The notes below the pieces were generated by a model. It did no database searches. It saw only the letters and a program-made list of their open reading frames with translations, and had not been told where the DNA came from. Below are positions 1-11,060 of a stretch of 64,000 nt of DNA, in pieces. The stretch is from Polyangiaceae bacterium (GTDB taxonomy: Bacteria; Myxococcota_A; Polyangia; Polyangiales; Polyangiaceae). The position numbers were made by a program, and so were the translations under genes. Positions within the stretch are counted from its first letter, which is position 1. Each line of letters opens with the position of its first letter. The stretch lies in contig JAICUB010000030.1 of NCBI GenBank assembly GCA_025936045.1, forward strand, positions 17,201-81,200. The letters run 5' to 3'.

Positions 1-1368
1 CAAACGGCGTTCGACGCGGTCAAGGTCGCCAAGCACCCGCGCATCCACATCTTCCTCGCGACGTCGCCGATCCATCGCGAGCACAAGCTCCGGATGACGA
101 AGGAGCAGGTGGTCGAGCGCATGGTGCGCATGGTCACGTTCGCGAAGACGCTCTGCGACGACATCGAGTTCAGCCCGGAAGACGCGGGCCGCACCGAGCC
201 CGAGTTCTTGTACGAGGTGCTCGAAGCGGCGATCGAGGCCGGCGCCACCACGCTGAACATCCCGGACACGGTCGGCTACACCATCCCCGAGGAGTTCGGC
301 GCGCTCATCGCCGGCATCGTCGCGAACGTGAAGGGCGTCGAGCGGGCGACGATCTCGGTGCACTGTCACAACGACCTCGGGCTCGCGACGGCGAACACCC
401 TCGCGGGCATCAAGAACGGCGCGCGCCAGGCCGAGGTGACGATCAACGGCATCGGCGAGCGCGCGGGCAACACCGCGCTCGAAGAGGTCGTGATGGCGCT
501 CCAGACGCGCGAGCCCGTCTTCAAGCTCCGGACGAACATCGACGCGACGCAGCTCACGCGCACGAGCAAGCTCGTCTCGGTCCGCACGGGCATGGTGGTA
601 CAGCCGAACAAGGCGGTCGTGGGCGCCAACGCGTTCGCGCACGAATCCGGCATCCACCAGGACGGCATGCTCAAAAACGAGGCCACCTACGAGATCATGC
701 GGCCCGAGGCGGTCGGCGCCGGGCAGACGCTGCTCGTCCTCGGCAAGCACTCGGGCCGGCACGCCTTCGCCGTGCGCCTGCGCGAGCTCGGTCACGCGCT
801 CGAAGGTGAAGGGCTCGACGCGGCGTTCGCACGGTTCAAGGTGCTCGCCGACAAAAAGAAGCGCATCACGGACGCCGATCTCGAGGCCCTCGCCGTGAGC
901 GAGTTCGGGCGCGGCCGCGAGTACTTCTCGCTCGACGCCGTGCAGGTGACGTGCGGCTCGAACGGCATGCCCACGGCGACCGTGCGCCTGCGCTGCCCCG
1001 ACGGCGAGGTCCGCACGCACGCCGCGGTCGGCACGGGGCCGGTTCACGCCGTGTTCCGCGCCGTCGACGAGATCGTGCAGGCGCCCGCGGAGCTCCTCGA
1101 GTACTCGATCAACAACGTGACCGAGGGCATCGACTCGCTCGGGCACGCGAGCGTGCGGGTGCGCGGCGCCGGGGACGGCGGGCGGCTCAACCCGCAGCAC
1201 GGCTCCGGACAATCGCCCATCCTCCACGGCCACGCCGCCGACACGGACGTGATCGTCGCCAGCACCAAAGCCTACCTGGCAGCCTTGAACCGCGTGCTCG
1301 CGAACCAGAACGCGCAAGAGCGGACCTCGAGTCCCGCCGCCGCGCCCGCGCCGCAAAAAGCGAGTTGA
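1..1368 (+). CDS. leuA: 2-isopropylmalate synthase, 5' end cut by window
   Basis: Condenses acetyl-CoA with 2-oxoisovalerate, the first committed step of leucine synthesis, in the cytoplasm. The frame is open from base 1 (RIHIFLATSPIHREHKL), so the N-terminus with the DTTLRDGEQ motif lies outside the window. Visible are the TIM-barrel segments VHCHNDLGLATANTL (metal-binding His pair) and NGIGERAGNTALEEVVMAL, the HESGIHQDGMLK segment, and the C-terminal allosteric LeuA dimer region (roughly the last 130 residues), so leucine feedback is likely. The tail after about VLANQN is a short Ala/Pro-rich extension. The citramalate synthase gene follows 23 bp downstream, suggesting one transcript. Confidence 0.97.
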   Translation, partial: QTAFDAVKVAKHPRIHIFLATSPIHREHKLRMTKEQVVERMVRMVTFAKTLCDDIEFSPEDAGRTEPEFLYEVLEAAIEAGATTLNIPDTVGYTIPEEFGALIAGIVANVKGVERATISVHCHNDLGLATANTLAGIKNGARQAEVTINGIGERAGNTALEEVVMALQTREPVFKLRTNIDATQLTRTSKLVSVRTGMVVQPNKAVVGANAFAHESGIHQDGMLKNEATYEIMRPEAVGAGQTLLVLGKHSGRHAFAVRLRELGHALEGEGLDAAFARFKVLADKKKRITDADLEALAVSEFGRGREYFSLDAVQVTCGSNGMPTATVRLRCPDGEVRTHAAVGTGPVHAVFRAVDEIVQAPAELLEYSINNVTEGIDSLGHASVRVRGAGDGGRLNPQHGSGQSPILHGHAADTDVIVASTKAYLAALNRVLANQNAQERTSSPAAAPAPQKAS

Positions 1369-1391
1369 GTCCCGAAAGCCCGAAAAGAGTC

Positions 1392-3050
<1,659 letters not shown>

Positions 3051-3252
3051 GTCTCCGCCCGAGCGCAACGCGCCCCGCTCGGCGACACACCGCAAGATCT
3101 CTTCATGGACCGCAATGTCAGGCATGACTCGCGGACACGCCCGTCAGGGCCTGGCACACAGTGGCGCACGCTTCAGGCGAATTTCCGCTCGATTCAGCGT
3201 TGCGCGCTAGGTACGGCGTTTGCTTCGATCGCCCACTCGAAGGGATTGCACC

Positions 3253-3918
3253 ATGAAGAAGCGGAGCTCGGTTTTATTGCTGTCTCTGGCGTCGACTTCG
3301 GCTGTGGCGGTCGCCTGCGGTGGGGTGAGTAACGACGGAGTCGACCCGCCGCCGGCAAACGCGGGCCGGCCGGGACGCGCGCAGGCAGGCACTACTGGAG
3401 TGCCGCCCGGAGTCGTCCCCATGGCGGGCGTGGGCGGAAGCGGTCCGTGCGACGGCCACGTGTGCGGCACCGTGCCCGCAGCGGGCGCCCCCAATCACGG
3501 AGGCGACGGCGGCAGCGGCGCGTGTGCGGGTCACGTCTGCGGCATCGGTCCGGTCGCCGGGGCACCCAACGCGGGCGGAGAAAGCAACGGCACCGGAGGT
3601 TGGGCAGGCCACATCGCCGGCATCGTCCTCGCGGGTGCGCCCAACGCGGGCGGCTCCGGGCCTTGCGACGGACACGTCTGCGGCACCGTGCCGATTGCGG
3701 GCGCACCCGACGGAGGCGGCTCCGGGCCTTGCGGCGGACACGCCTGCGGTGCCGTTGCGATGGGCGGCGCCGGTGCCGGCGGCGTGGAGAATGCCGGCGG
3801 CCACGGCGGCGCTTCCGGCCCGGGCGGCGAGGGCGGCGTGCAAGATCCATGTTCCCCCGGCGGGCACGTCATCGGCATCGTCATCTGCCCGCAAGCAGGT
3901 AGCGGCAACGATCAATGA
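3253..3918 (+). CDS. Gly-rich lipoprotein with CxGHxCG repeats
   Basis: Function unknown. The start is the ATG of MKKRSSVLLLSLASTS, which opens a typical signal peptide; a lipobox (VAVAC) puts the lipidated Cys at residue 22. After a Pro/Gly linker there are tandem units of about 24-30 residues centred on C-x-G-H-x-C-G: Cys66/His69/Cys71, 91/94/96, 138/141/143 and 160/163/165. A fifth unit (near residue 117) keeps the His but has lost both Cys (WAGHIAG). The C-terminus is CSPGGHVIGIVIC. The regular Cys/His spacing suggests metal binding or a modified repeat peptide, but nothing proves it. Its stop overlaps the start of the next gene by 4 bp, so the two products are probably made together. Confidence 0.8.
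   Translation: MKKRSSVLLLSLASTSAVAVACGGVSNDGVDPPPANAGRPGRAQAGTTGVPPGVVPMAGVGGSGPCDGHVCGTVPAAGAPNHGGDGGSGACAGHVCGIGPVAGAPNAGGESNGTGGWAGHIAGIVLAGAPNAGGSGPCDGHVCGTVPIAGAPDGGGSGPCGGHACGAVAMGGAGAGGVENAGGHGGASGPGGEGGVQDPCSPGGHVIGIVICPQAGSGNDQ
3433..3747 (+). repeat. Coding repeats specifying CxGHxCG units
   Basis: Five degenerate in-frame repeats inside the lipoprotein, each encoding G-S-G-x-C-x-G-H-x-C-G followed by an AGAP spacer and Gly-rich residues. Units are about 70-90 bp and differ in linker length. Only the third unit lacks Cys codons. Confidence 0.75.
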
Positions 3919-4745
3919 CGGAGCCGTTCGTGCTCGAGTGGCTCGGCGGCCCCGCGGAGCACCACTATCGCAAGGCGCGGCCAACGGCCGACCTCGATTG
4001 GCAATCACTCGACGCGAGCGTCTACCCGCCCGAGCTCGTCGCGGAGGCGCGGAACGTCTGGATGGGCATCGTCGTGAGCGAGTACGCCGCGATCGCGTGC
4101 TTCGCGGAGGTGGTCGCGGCGCTCACGGCGGCGCGCGTCCCGCTCGACCTCATCGGCATGGCGTCGGATTTTTTGGCCGACGAAGTGCACCACGTCGAGC
4201 TCGCGAGCCGCGTCGTCATGCAGCTCGGCGGCGCACCGCCGCGCTCCGTGGACACCACGCGCCTCGCGCCGCGCGCGGCCTCGAACGTCACGCCGTTCGA
4301 GCGGGCGAACGAGCTCGTCCTGCGCGTCGGTTGCGTCTCCGAAGTGTTCGCGGGCGGCACGGCGGCGCCGATCATGCAGGAGACCGGCCATCCGCTGATT
4401 CGAGCGGTATACGAGCGCATCCTGCGCGATGAAGCGCGCCACAAGCGCTTCGGCGGCCTTTACTTCGAATGGGCGGCGAATTTCTTGAACCGCGCCGAAT
4501 GCGATCGGCTCGCGGGCGCCGCCGTTTCGGCGCTGGAGCTTTACGCTCCGTTCTGGCGCGCCGCTCGCACGGCGGGCGACGCCGGTCATTACGGCAGCTT
4601 CGAGGCCCACGAGCTCGGGTGGCTCGAAGGCGACAAGTACATCGCGCTCGCCGAGCGCGTGGTCCGTGAAGACATCGTCACACCGCTCGGCGAGCTCGGT
4701 ATCGTTATCCCGCCCGAAAAGGTCGCCGCGCTTTTCGGACACTGA
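3915..4745 (+). CDS. Ferritin-like diiron-domain protein
   Basis: A 276-residue, mainly helical soluble protein. Two ExxH motifs, E90-V-H-H93 and E173-A-R-H176, plus isolated glutamates E56/E65 and E143 on the partner helices, form the classic four-helix ferritin-like diiron ligand set. No signal peptide, so it is cytoplasmic. Family members include diiron oxygenases, rubrerythrin-like proteins and many unassigned proteins; the substrate cannot be named. The ATG overlaps the stop of the CxGHxCG lipoprotein (ATGA), which implies coupled translation and a shared job, perhaps modification of the repeat protein or metal handling. Residues after about 190 form an extra helical C-terminal part. Confidence 0.8.
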   Translation: MTEPFVLEWLGGPAEHHYRKARPTADLDWQSLDASVYPPELVAEARNVWMGIVVSEYAAIACFAEVVAALTAARVPLDLIGMASDFLADEVHHVELASRVVMQLGGAPPRSVDTTRLAPRAASNVTPFERANELVLRVGCVSEVFAGGTAAPIMQETGHPLIRAVYERILRDEARHKRFGGLYFEWAANFLNRAECDRLAGAAVSALELYAPFWRAARTAGDAGHYGSFEAHELGWLEGDKYIALAERVVREDIVTPLGELGIVIPPEKVAALFGH

Positions 4746-5010
4746 CGCGCCCGGCGCTCGGCGCCGGCGAGTTTCTCGACCACGAGCTGGCCCGGTGGGA
4801 CCTCCATCGGATTTTCGCATTTCTGCCGCGGGAGCGGCACCGTTTTGCGCGATCCATGGCGGGGATTCTGCCCCTGTGGAGAACGACTCGAGAACGGGAA
4901 GGTACGGAATCACCCACTCGTAGGTTCGCGAGCCATCGACAAATTTCCGCGAATGAGATACAGGGCCGCAACACGGGAGGAGCGACTCTTCCCGCCTTTG
5001 GTGGGAATAC

Positions 5011-7773
5011 ATGAATCGATTCAAATACGGCAGCACGCTCGGTACGAATGCTTGGCTCGGGGTGCTCGTCACCGCGCTTTCCCTCTGCAACTGCGGCGGA
5101 GGTGACGACGACAAGCCGAACGGCGCCGGCGCCAGCGGCGGCATGAGCACGGGCGGGGGCGCGGGCAAAGGCGGCAAGGGCGGTGCGGGTGGCAAGGGCG
5201 GTTCGAGCACGGGTGGTTCGGTCGGATCGGGAGAGGAAGCCGGTCAGGGAGACTCCGGGCCCACCGGTGGTACGAGTGGTTCCAAAGCCACCGGGGGGAC
5301 GGGGGGCACGGCTGCCGGTCGCGGTGGCGCGGCCGGTAGATCGGGAAGCGGCGGCTCCGCCGGCTCGAAGGGCGGCACCGGCGGCAAAGGCGGGACGAGC
5401 GGCAGCGCGAACAACGGCGGCTCCGGCGACAGTTCCGTCGAGGGAACGCCCCACGAGCTCACGACGGGCGGCGGCAGCTTCGGCGTTCCGGACGACAACG
5501 GGGACATCGTGGCTACCGTTGCGTGGTCGTCCGCAACGACAGGCGCCGTCGTGGGCACCGCTTGGGCTTCCCTCGCGAGCAACGCGCCGGACGGCTTCGA
5601 GCCGGTCGCGGGCGTGACGTTGGACTTCGGCGACATAGCAGCGTCGCTCTCGGTGGCTTTCCCCGTGCCGGCCGACGCGAACCCTGACGACTACGTCATG
5701 GTGATCGATACACCGCTCACCCGCATGGTGAACCCGGTGGCCTCGCGCACGACTTCCGAAGGCGGCACGGAGTTCTACATCAACGTCTCGACGAACGAGA
5801 CCGTCGTTTTGGTGAAGTTGCATCCGGCCGACGGCTGCACCGACGTGGCGACGACCTCGCTCACCTATTCGAGCGACAGCGCGTTGGATGCGCTCCAAAA
5901 CGTCTACCGCATCAAGGGGTCGTCGTCCGTATACATCACGGGCACGGGCGTCACCACGCTCTCCGCCCTCAAGTGCCTGCTCGTGGTGGACTCGGCCATC
6001 GAGATCAGCGGCACCGACATCGATTCGACGGAAGGGCTCGAGGCGCTGAGCGCCACCGACGGCAACAACTTCTCCAATAATCAACTACTCGCGACGGCGT
6101 CGCTGCCGTCGCTCTACGCAGGTGGAGTCAGTCTCACGCAGAGCCCGCTGCTCGAGGAGGCGGATTTCGACCTCCTCGATGGCAATAGTCTCACGTTCAC
6201 GAACAACGGCTCGGCGACCACGGGCACGATGCTCAGCGCGCGAAGCTTGTCCCGCAGCAAAGTGGTCGACATCGAGAGCAATCCGGAGCTCACGGGCCTA
6301 GGGGGCCTGAGCGCACTCACGACCGTGGAGGCGCTCACGGTGGACCAGAATGACGGCATCGCATCCCTCGACGGACTCGATTCGCTGACTCGGGCAGGCT
6401 CGATCTCCATCAGCAACAATGGCGGGCTCGGTAACGTCGACGCGCTGGCCTCGCTCGAAAGCGTCAGTCCGGTACCAGGCGGGTCGTATTCCAACAGCAA
6501 CCTCACTATCAATGGAAACGCGTTGCTCGAGACGATCAAGCTGCCCGCGATGACGGCTATCGGCACGGACACCAGCGGCACCGCCTCGTTCCAGAACAAC
6601 AGCACGCTCCACACGCTCTCGCTCCATAAGCTCGCGCAGGTGAAATCGCTGTCTTTGGGGGGCAACGGCAGCGGCGCCAAGGCGCTCGCCACGGATTTCG
6701 CCAAGCTGAAGAAGCTCGACTCGCTGACGATCAACGGTAACCCCGGTTTGCAAGATCTTGCGGGGTTCGCTGCGCTGACTCAGGTAAGCGGCACCATCAG
6801 CATCGCCAGCAACGGCTTGCTCGAGTCCTTCGACGGCTTGCAGGCGCTCGCGAGCATCGGCGGCTTGAATGTCTCGCAGAACGGCCTGCTCGAACACATC
6901 GACGTGTTCGATGTCCTCACGACCGCGACCGGGGACATCTCCGTCACCGGTAACCCCGTGCTGTCGAGCATCGCGTTTCCTAAGTTGGCCTCGGCGGCGG
7001 GCGCCCTTTCCTTCGCCGGTAGCCCACTACTCGACACGCTCGAAGTCGATGCCCTTAAAACCGCAGCGTCCCTAGAAGTGACCTCCGACGGTCAGGCCGG
7101 AACCGCGCTCACGCTGAGCTTCGCCAAGCTCGAGACGGTGCTCGGGGACGTCCAACTCTTGGATAACGCCGGCTTGGTGGACGTCGACGGCCTCGCCGCT
7201 CTGCATTCCGTCAACGGCGATCTTACCGTCTACAACAACAGCAACCTCACGAGCCTCGACGGCCTGTCCGCGCTGCAGACAGTGACGAAGGCGCTCTCGA
7301 TCGATCGCAACGCGGCGCTGGAGACCATCGACTTCGAGGCCTTGGAGCGCGCCGAGAGCATCACGATCACCGGCAACGACAAGGTCAAAACCATCGCGCT
7401 CCCGGCGGCGACGAGCGTAACGACTCTTGGCATCGGCAGCGGAAATCAGCCGCTGCTCGAGAGCGTCACGGCGGACGCGCTCCAGACGCTCAATGTCTTC
7501 AGCGTCTCAACCGCTGGGGCGGACGTGACGGCGATGACGCTCTCGTTTGCGGGACTGCAAACCGTGACGACGAGCTTCACCCTACAGGCGAACCCGACCC
7601 TCGCGAGCTTGGACGGCTTCGGGGCGCTGGTCCGCGTCGGCTCGTTCTACGTTGCCTCGAACTCGAAACTGCCGACCTGCGCCGCGACGGCCCTGCGCGA
7701 CCAGATCCAGGCGCAGCACGCCATTGGGAGCGTGACGATCAGCGGGAACCTCGCCGACACCTGCACGCCCTGA
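5011..7773 (+). CDS. Large lipoprotein with leucine-rich / receptor-L-domain-like repeats
   Basis: A 920-residue predicted surface lipoprotein. The N-terminus has a signal peptide ending ALSLCNCGGG (lipidated Cys26 or Cys28), then about 120 residues of Gly/Ser/Thr/Lys-rich linker. A beta-rich region (about 150-290) follows, and from about 300 to 900 come irregular repeats of 20-25 residues such as LxSLxGLxALxxVxGxxxI, typical of receptor-L-domain or leucine-rich solenoids. No catalytic motif seen. Probable role is adhesion or ligand recognition outside the cell. It starts at an ATG after 265 bp of non-coding DNA. The converging broken sigma-factor region begins about 115 bp downstream. Confidence 0.8.
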   Translation: MNRFKYGSTLGTNAWLGVLVTALSLCNCGGGDDDKPNGAGASGGMSTGGGAGKGGKGGAGGKGGSSTGGSVGSGEEAGQGDSGPTGGTSGSKATGGTGGTAAGRGGAAGRSGSGGSAGSKGGTGGKGGTSGSANNGGSGDSSVEGTPHELTTGGGSFGVPDDNGDIVATVAWSSATTGAVVGTAWASLASNAPDGFEPVAGVTLDFGDIAASLSVAFPVPADANPDDYVMVIDTPLTRMVNPVASRTTSEGGTEFYINVSTNETVVLVKLHPADGCTDVATTSLTYSSDSALDALQNVYRIKGSSSVYITGTGVTTLSALKCLLVVDSAIEISGTDIDSTEGLEALSATDGNNFSNNQLLATASLPSLYAGGVSLTQSPLLEEADFDLLDGNSLTFTNNGSATTGTMLSARSLSRSKVVDIESNPELTGLGGLSALTTVEALTVDQNDGIASLDGLDSLTRAGSISISNNGGLGNVDALASLESVSPVPGGSYSNSNLTINGNALLETIKLPAMTAIGTDTSGTASFQNNSTLHTLSLHKLAQVKSLSLGGNGSGAKALATDFAKLKKLDSLTINGNPGLQDLAGFAALTQVSGTISIASNGLLESFDGLQALASIGGLNVSQNGLLEHIDVFDVLTTATGDISVTGNPVLSSIAFPKLASAAGALSFAGSPLLDTLEVDALKTAASLEVTSDGQAGTALTLSFAKLETVLGDVQLLDNAGLVDVDGLAALHSVNGDLTVYNNSNLTSLDGLSALQTVTKALSIDRNAALETIDFEALERAESITITGNDKVKTIALPAATSVTTLGIGSGNQPLLESVTADALQTLNVFSVSTAGADVTAMTLSFAGLQTVTTSFTLQANPTLASLDGFGALVRVGSFYVASNSKLPTCAATALRDQIQAQHAIGSVTISGNLADTCTP

Positions 7774-7889
7774 GAACCAGAGGGCAACTGCCGCCGGTCG
7801 CCGCACTCGGACGACCGGTGGTGCGCGCCGGGTGCGGTGCCTCCGGCGTCCGCCGTCTCGAAGGTACCCGCGCCACCCTGCTCAGCCGC

Positions 7890-8692
7890 TCATTCCGGCA
7901 ACACGCAATGGCCGTTCGCCATGTCGCACGCGCTCGGCGCCGGGCAATCCACGTCCGTGGTGCAGCCGCAGTGCGATTCGAACACGCAAACGGCGTCGCA
8001 GTTTGCGGGAGCCGCGTACGCATAACCGTCGGGACAGGATGGCAACCGCTCGTGCTCGCACGCGCTTGCGGACGAGCACGACCCAACGTCGCCCGCAACG
8101 CACTCGTTGACGTGGCACTCGAAACCGAGCGGGCACGCGGTGGTGTCGCTGCAGAGCGGCGCGTTCGTTCCGATGCAACTGCCTTCACGACAGAAGAGGC
8201 CGTCGGGGCAGTCGCGGTCGACAGCGGAATCGTCAGGTTTTCTGCGATCTCCGGGAGTGAAAGGCCTTCGAGCTCGAACAGCACGAACACGGTGCGCTGC
8301 TCGTGCGGCAGGAGCTCGAGCCCATGGTCGAGCAGGGCGCGGCGCTGCTTCGCTACCATCGCCTCTTCCGGGTTCTCGGTAGAACCATGATGCCGGTCCG
8401 GCTCGGCGTCGAGCAGCTCGGCGTGACGCACCTGCTTGCGGCGATGGTTGGCGGCAAACCGCGCCGCGGTACCGATCAGAAACGCCCGCTCGCTTCCGGG
8501 CGTCACGCTGGCGATGCGCCTCGCGAGCGTCATGAACGTGAGCTGAGCGGCATCGTCGACGTCCGGCTCGCCGACCCCGAAACGGCGCAGCGAACGCCAG
8601 ACGAGCGCAAAATGCTTCTCGAGCGCGAGCGCGAGCCGGCGTGCGTCGGCGGGTAGCAGCGCGGCGGTCGCGGTCTCTCCATGCGTCGCCAC
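7890..8692 (-). pseudogene. Broken ECF sigma factor running into a Cys-rich protein remnant
   Basis: The first 160 residues (8692 to about 8213) are an ECF sigma factor: region 2 (VDDAAQLTFMTLARRI) and the start of region 4 (LLPHEQRTVFVLFELEGLSLPEIAENL). The second region-4 recognition helix is missing. At about 8205-8225 the coding signal jumps frame to a Cys-rich segment, DRDCPDGLFCREGSCIG onward, ending at 7890 with some 14 Cys in about 105 residues. If translation stayed in the sigma frame it would continue as low-quality sequence to 7739, into the end of the L-domain lipoprotein gene. The simplest reading is a deletion or frameshift that fused a sigma gene to the 3' part of a Cys-rich lipoprotein gene. 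Confidence 0.7.
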
Positions 8693-8755
8693 TTCGGACA
8701 GCCTGCACCGGGACCATGTCGCCGGCGCCTCGGATCGATCCGCTACGTCCGACGG

Positions 8756-9751
8756 TCAGGGCACGCACGCGACGACCCCGAGCGCGATCCGCCCAGAAAA
8801 TGCTGGGATCTCGTAGAGTTTCACGTCAGCCGGCTCCAACACGAATTCGTCGTGCTGCACGAGACCGAACGCCGCCGCCTCGAGCTCCAGCGCGACCACG
8901 CGCCCGAGCCGCGCCTCGATGCGTCCTGCCGGACCGAGCGCCAGCCACGTCATGTGGCGCTCGAGCGGATTCGTCGTGCTGCGCCCCGAGACCGTGAGCC
9001 GCCCGGCGTCGATCAGCGCGCAGGCGTGCACGGCAAAGGACTCGGCGAGCTCGAGCTTGAGGACACAAGCGCGCACAGCGAGCGCACGCAAGCGGAAAAT
9101 TCCGGCGCCGTCCGGAGCGCGCGACGCCTTGCTCGCGGAGTAGGCGAAGCCGGCGCGCAGGCTCGGCGCAATCACGGACGGGCGCTCGAGGCCCGCCTCC
9201 GCGCCGGCGTCGAAACCGACACCGGGAAACGGCAGCGCGCCGAGCTCGAGCGCCGCGTGCATGAACGCGCCGATTCGAAAACGCGTGCGCTCGGTCTGCG
9301 CGCCGCGGACCGCGAGCGGTTCCGGCGCCGGTTCGGGGCGCGAAGCCGCGCTCGGCGGCGGCGGCGACGGCACGGACGTCGGCGGCTTCCTCGCGGGCGG
9401 TGCGACCTTCGTCGCAGGCTCCGGCAACAACGCGCCCGCGAGGAGCAACCCGGCGATGATCGCCATCGACGTCGTCACGTCGGCGCAGCGCGCGGGCGGC
9501 ACCTCGCGCTCGAAGTGCTCGCCGTGCGCGAACAGCACCGTGAGCGTCCCGCGCGTGAGCTCACCCTCGGGCACGACACGCACGTCGAACACGAGCTCAG
9601 GCTCGCTCCGCGTTTCGATGCTACCGGGCGCGCGTTCCAGAATCGAAGCCACGAACGTCGCGCGCGCGGGACAGCCGTCGGGGGCGGCGTAAGCCAGCGT
9701 GAAGCTTGGCGACGCGGGCGCCGCGCGAGCCGGTTCGACGAGCGTCAGCAC
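8756..9751 (-). CDS. Hypothetical exported protein
   Basis: Unrecognised 331-residue protein. The N-terminal part (about 1-110) has a C-x(46-50)-C-like pair (DGCPARATF and PPARCADVT), a hydrophobic stretch TSMAIIAGLLLAGALL, then a Pro/Ser/Ala-rich linker (about 110-145) and a beta-rich C-terminal domain of alternating hydrophobic residues ending VACVP. It looks exported, though the signal peptide is short with the GTG start used here; no better start exists before an in-frame stop. It lies 63 bp upstream of the broken sigma factor on the same strand, an arrangement common for myxobacterial sigma-linked envelope proteins. Function unknown. Confidence 0.6.
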   Translation of the reverse strand: MLTLVEPARAAPASPSFTLAYAAPDGCPARATFVASILERAPGSIETRSEPELVFDVRVVPEGELTRGTLTVLFAHGEHFEREVPPARCADVTTSMAIIAGLLLAGALLPEPATKVAPPARKPPTSVPSPPPPSAASRPEPAPEPLAVRGAQTERTRFRIGAFMHAALELGALPFPGVGFDAGAEAGLERPSVIAPSLRAGFAYSASKASRAPDGAGIFRLRALAVRACVLKLELAESFAVHACALIDAGRLTVSGRSTTNPLERHMTWLALGPAGRIEARLGRVVALELEAAAFGLVQHDEFVLEPADVKLYEIPAFSGRIALGVVACVP

Positions 9752-9881
9752 GGCGAGCCCGCGAGAGCCGCCAGAAACCGCGTGCAGTCCCGCCCGAGCA
9801 AGCGCCCGCTAGGGTGCCCAAACCCCGAAGCCAGTGCAACTCGAGCTCCGCGCTCTCGCGCTATCGTGCTAAACGCCCGCC

Positions 9882-10949
9882 ATGCAGTCGAAAATCGTGC
9901 TTCTCCCGGGGGACGGCGTCGGTCCCGAGGTCGTCGATCAAGCCAGGGCCGTCCTCACGACCGTCGCTAAGAAGAGCGGCCACGTCTTCGAATTTCAGAC
10001 GTGCCTCATGGGCGGCATCGCGATTGATCAGACGGGTGAAGCGCTGCCCGCCGAAACGCTCAGCGCCTGCAAGGGAGCGGACGCGGTGCTGCTCGGCGCC
10101 GTCGGCGGGCCGAAGTGGGACAACCCGCGCGCGAAGGTGCGACCTGAAATGGGGCTGCTCGGCATCCGGCGCGAGCTCGGCCTCTACGCGAACCTCCGCC
10201 CCGTGCGCGGCTACACCGAGCTCTTGGGCTCGTCGCCGCTCAAGCCGGACCGCGTCGAGGGCGTGAACATGCTCGTCCTGCGCGAGCTCACGGGCGGCGT
10301 TTACTTCGGGCAAAAGTTCCGCGAAGACACGCCGAAGGGCGTCCGCGTCGTCGACACGCTCGAGTACTACGACTTCGAAATCGAGCGCATCGTCAAGCTC
10401 GCGTTCGAAATCGCCCGCGGCAGGCAGAAGAAGGTCACGTCGGTCGACAAGGCGAACGTGCTCGAGTCCTCGCGCGTCTGGCGTGAAATCGCGAGCAATC
10501 TCGGCGCGAAGTACCCGGACGTGACGCTCGAGCACCAGCTCGTCGACTCGTGCGCCATGCGCCTCGTCACGGCGCCCGGCAGCTTCGACGTCATCGTCAC
10601 CGAAAACATGTTCGGCGACATCCTCTCGGACGAAGCCGCCGTGCTCACCGGCTCGCTCGGCATGCTCCCGAGCGCGTCGCTCGGCGAAGGCAAGCTCGGC
10701 TTGTACGAGCCGATCCACGGCTCGGCGCCCGACATCGCGGGCAAGGGCATCGCGAACCCGCTCGGCACGATCCTCAGCGCGGCGATGCTCCTGCGTCACA
10801 GCCTCGGGCTCGAAGCCGAAGCCGCCAGCATCGAACGGGCCGTCGAAAAGGCGCTCGCCCGCGGCGCCCGCACCAAGGATCTCGGCGGCGACAAACCCGT
10901 CTCCACGAGCGGCATGGGCGAAGCCGTGCTCGCGGCGCTCGAAAGCTGA
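9882..10949 (+). CDS. leuB: 3-isopropylmalate dehydrogenase
   Basis: Oxidises and decarboxylates 3-isopropylmalate with NAD+ in leucine synthesis. The 355-residue length matches the family. Visible are the KIVLLPGDGVGPEVV start, LLGAVGGPKWDN, the substrate-binding RELTGGVYFG segment, the metal-site region SFDVIVTENMFGDILSDEAA, GSLGMLPSASLG and EPIHGSAPDIAGKGIANP. The ATG start gives the canonical N-terminus. It stands apart from leuA (window start) and no leuCD is seen, so the leucine genes are scattered. A hairpin lies in the gap before the converging SDR gene. Confidence 0.97.
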   Translation: MQSKIVLLPGDGVGPEVVDQARAVLTTVAKKSGHVFEFQTCLMGGIAIDQTGEALPAETLSACKGADAVLLGAVGGPKWDNPRAKVRPEMGLLGIRRELGLYANLRPVRGYTELLGSSPLKPDRVEGVNMLVLRELTGGVYFGQKFREDTPKGVRVVDTLEYYDFEIERIVKLAFEIARGRQKKVTSVDKANVLESSRVWREIASNLGAKYPDVTLEHQLVDSCAMRLVTAPGSFDVIVTENMFGDILSDEAAVLTGSLGMLPSASLGEGKLGLYEPIHGSAPDIAGKGIANPLGTILSAAMLLRHSLGLEAEAASIERAVEKALARGARTKDLGGDKPVSTSGMGEAVLAALES

Positions 10950-10976
10950 GCTCGGGCGCTACCTGCTGGCAGCACG

Positions 10977-10998
10977 CGACGCACGGCGACGTGCGTCG
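10977..10998. terminator. Hairpin between convergent leuB and SDR genes
   Basis: A perfect 9-bp inverted repeat (10977-10985 with 10990-10998) with a GCGA tetraloop, 28 bp after the leuB stop. It has no T-run, so it may be a processing or factor-assisted terminator rather than a classical intrinsic one. Confidence 0.4.
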
Positions 10999-11060
10999 AA
11001 CCCAAGCACCCGTTTCGAAGGTGGGGTGTTCCCGACCGGTGGACTGACGCTCGCCGTCCT

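Noticed and set aside
951..1391. Upstream extension of the citramalate synthase frame
   Set aside because: Runs antiparallel to no gene but in another frame through leuA; the Arg/Ala-rich translation has no similarity, and the ATG at 1392 begins the domain.
4705..6084. 459-codon minus-strand frame across the L-domain lipoprotein
   Set aside because: Covers the linker and N-terminal part of a gene with a clear signal peptide; composition is Arg/Gly/Ala with no domains.
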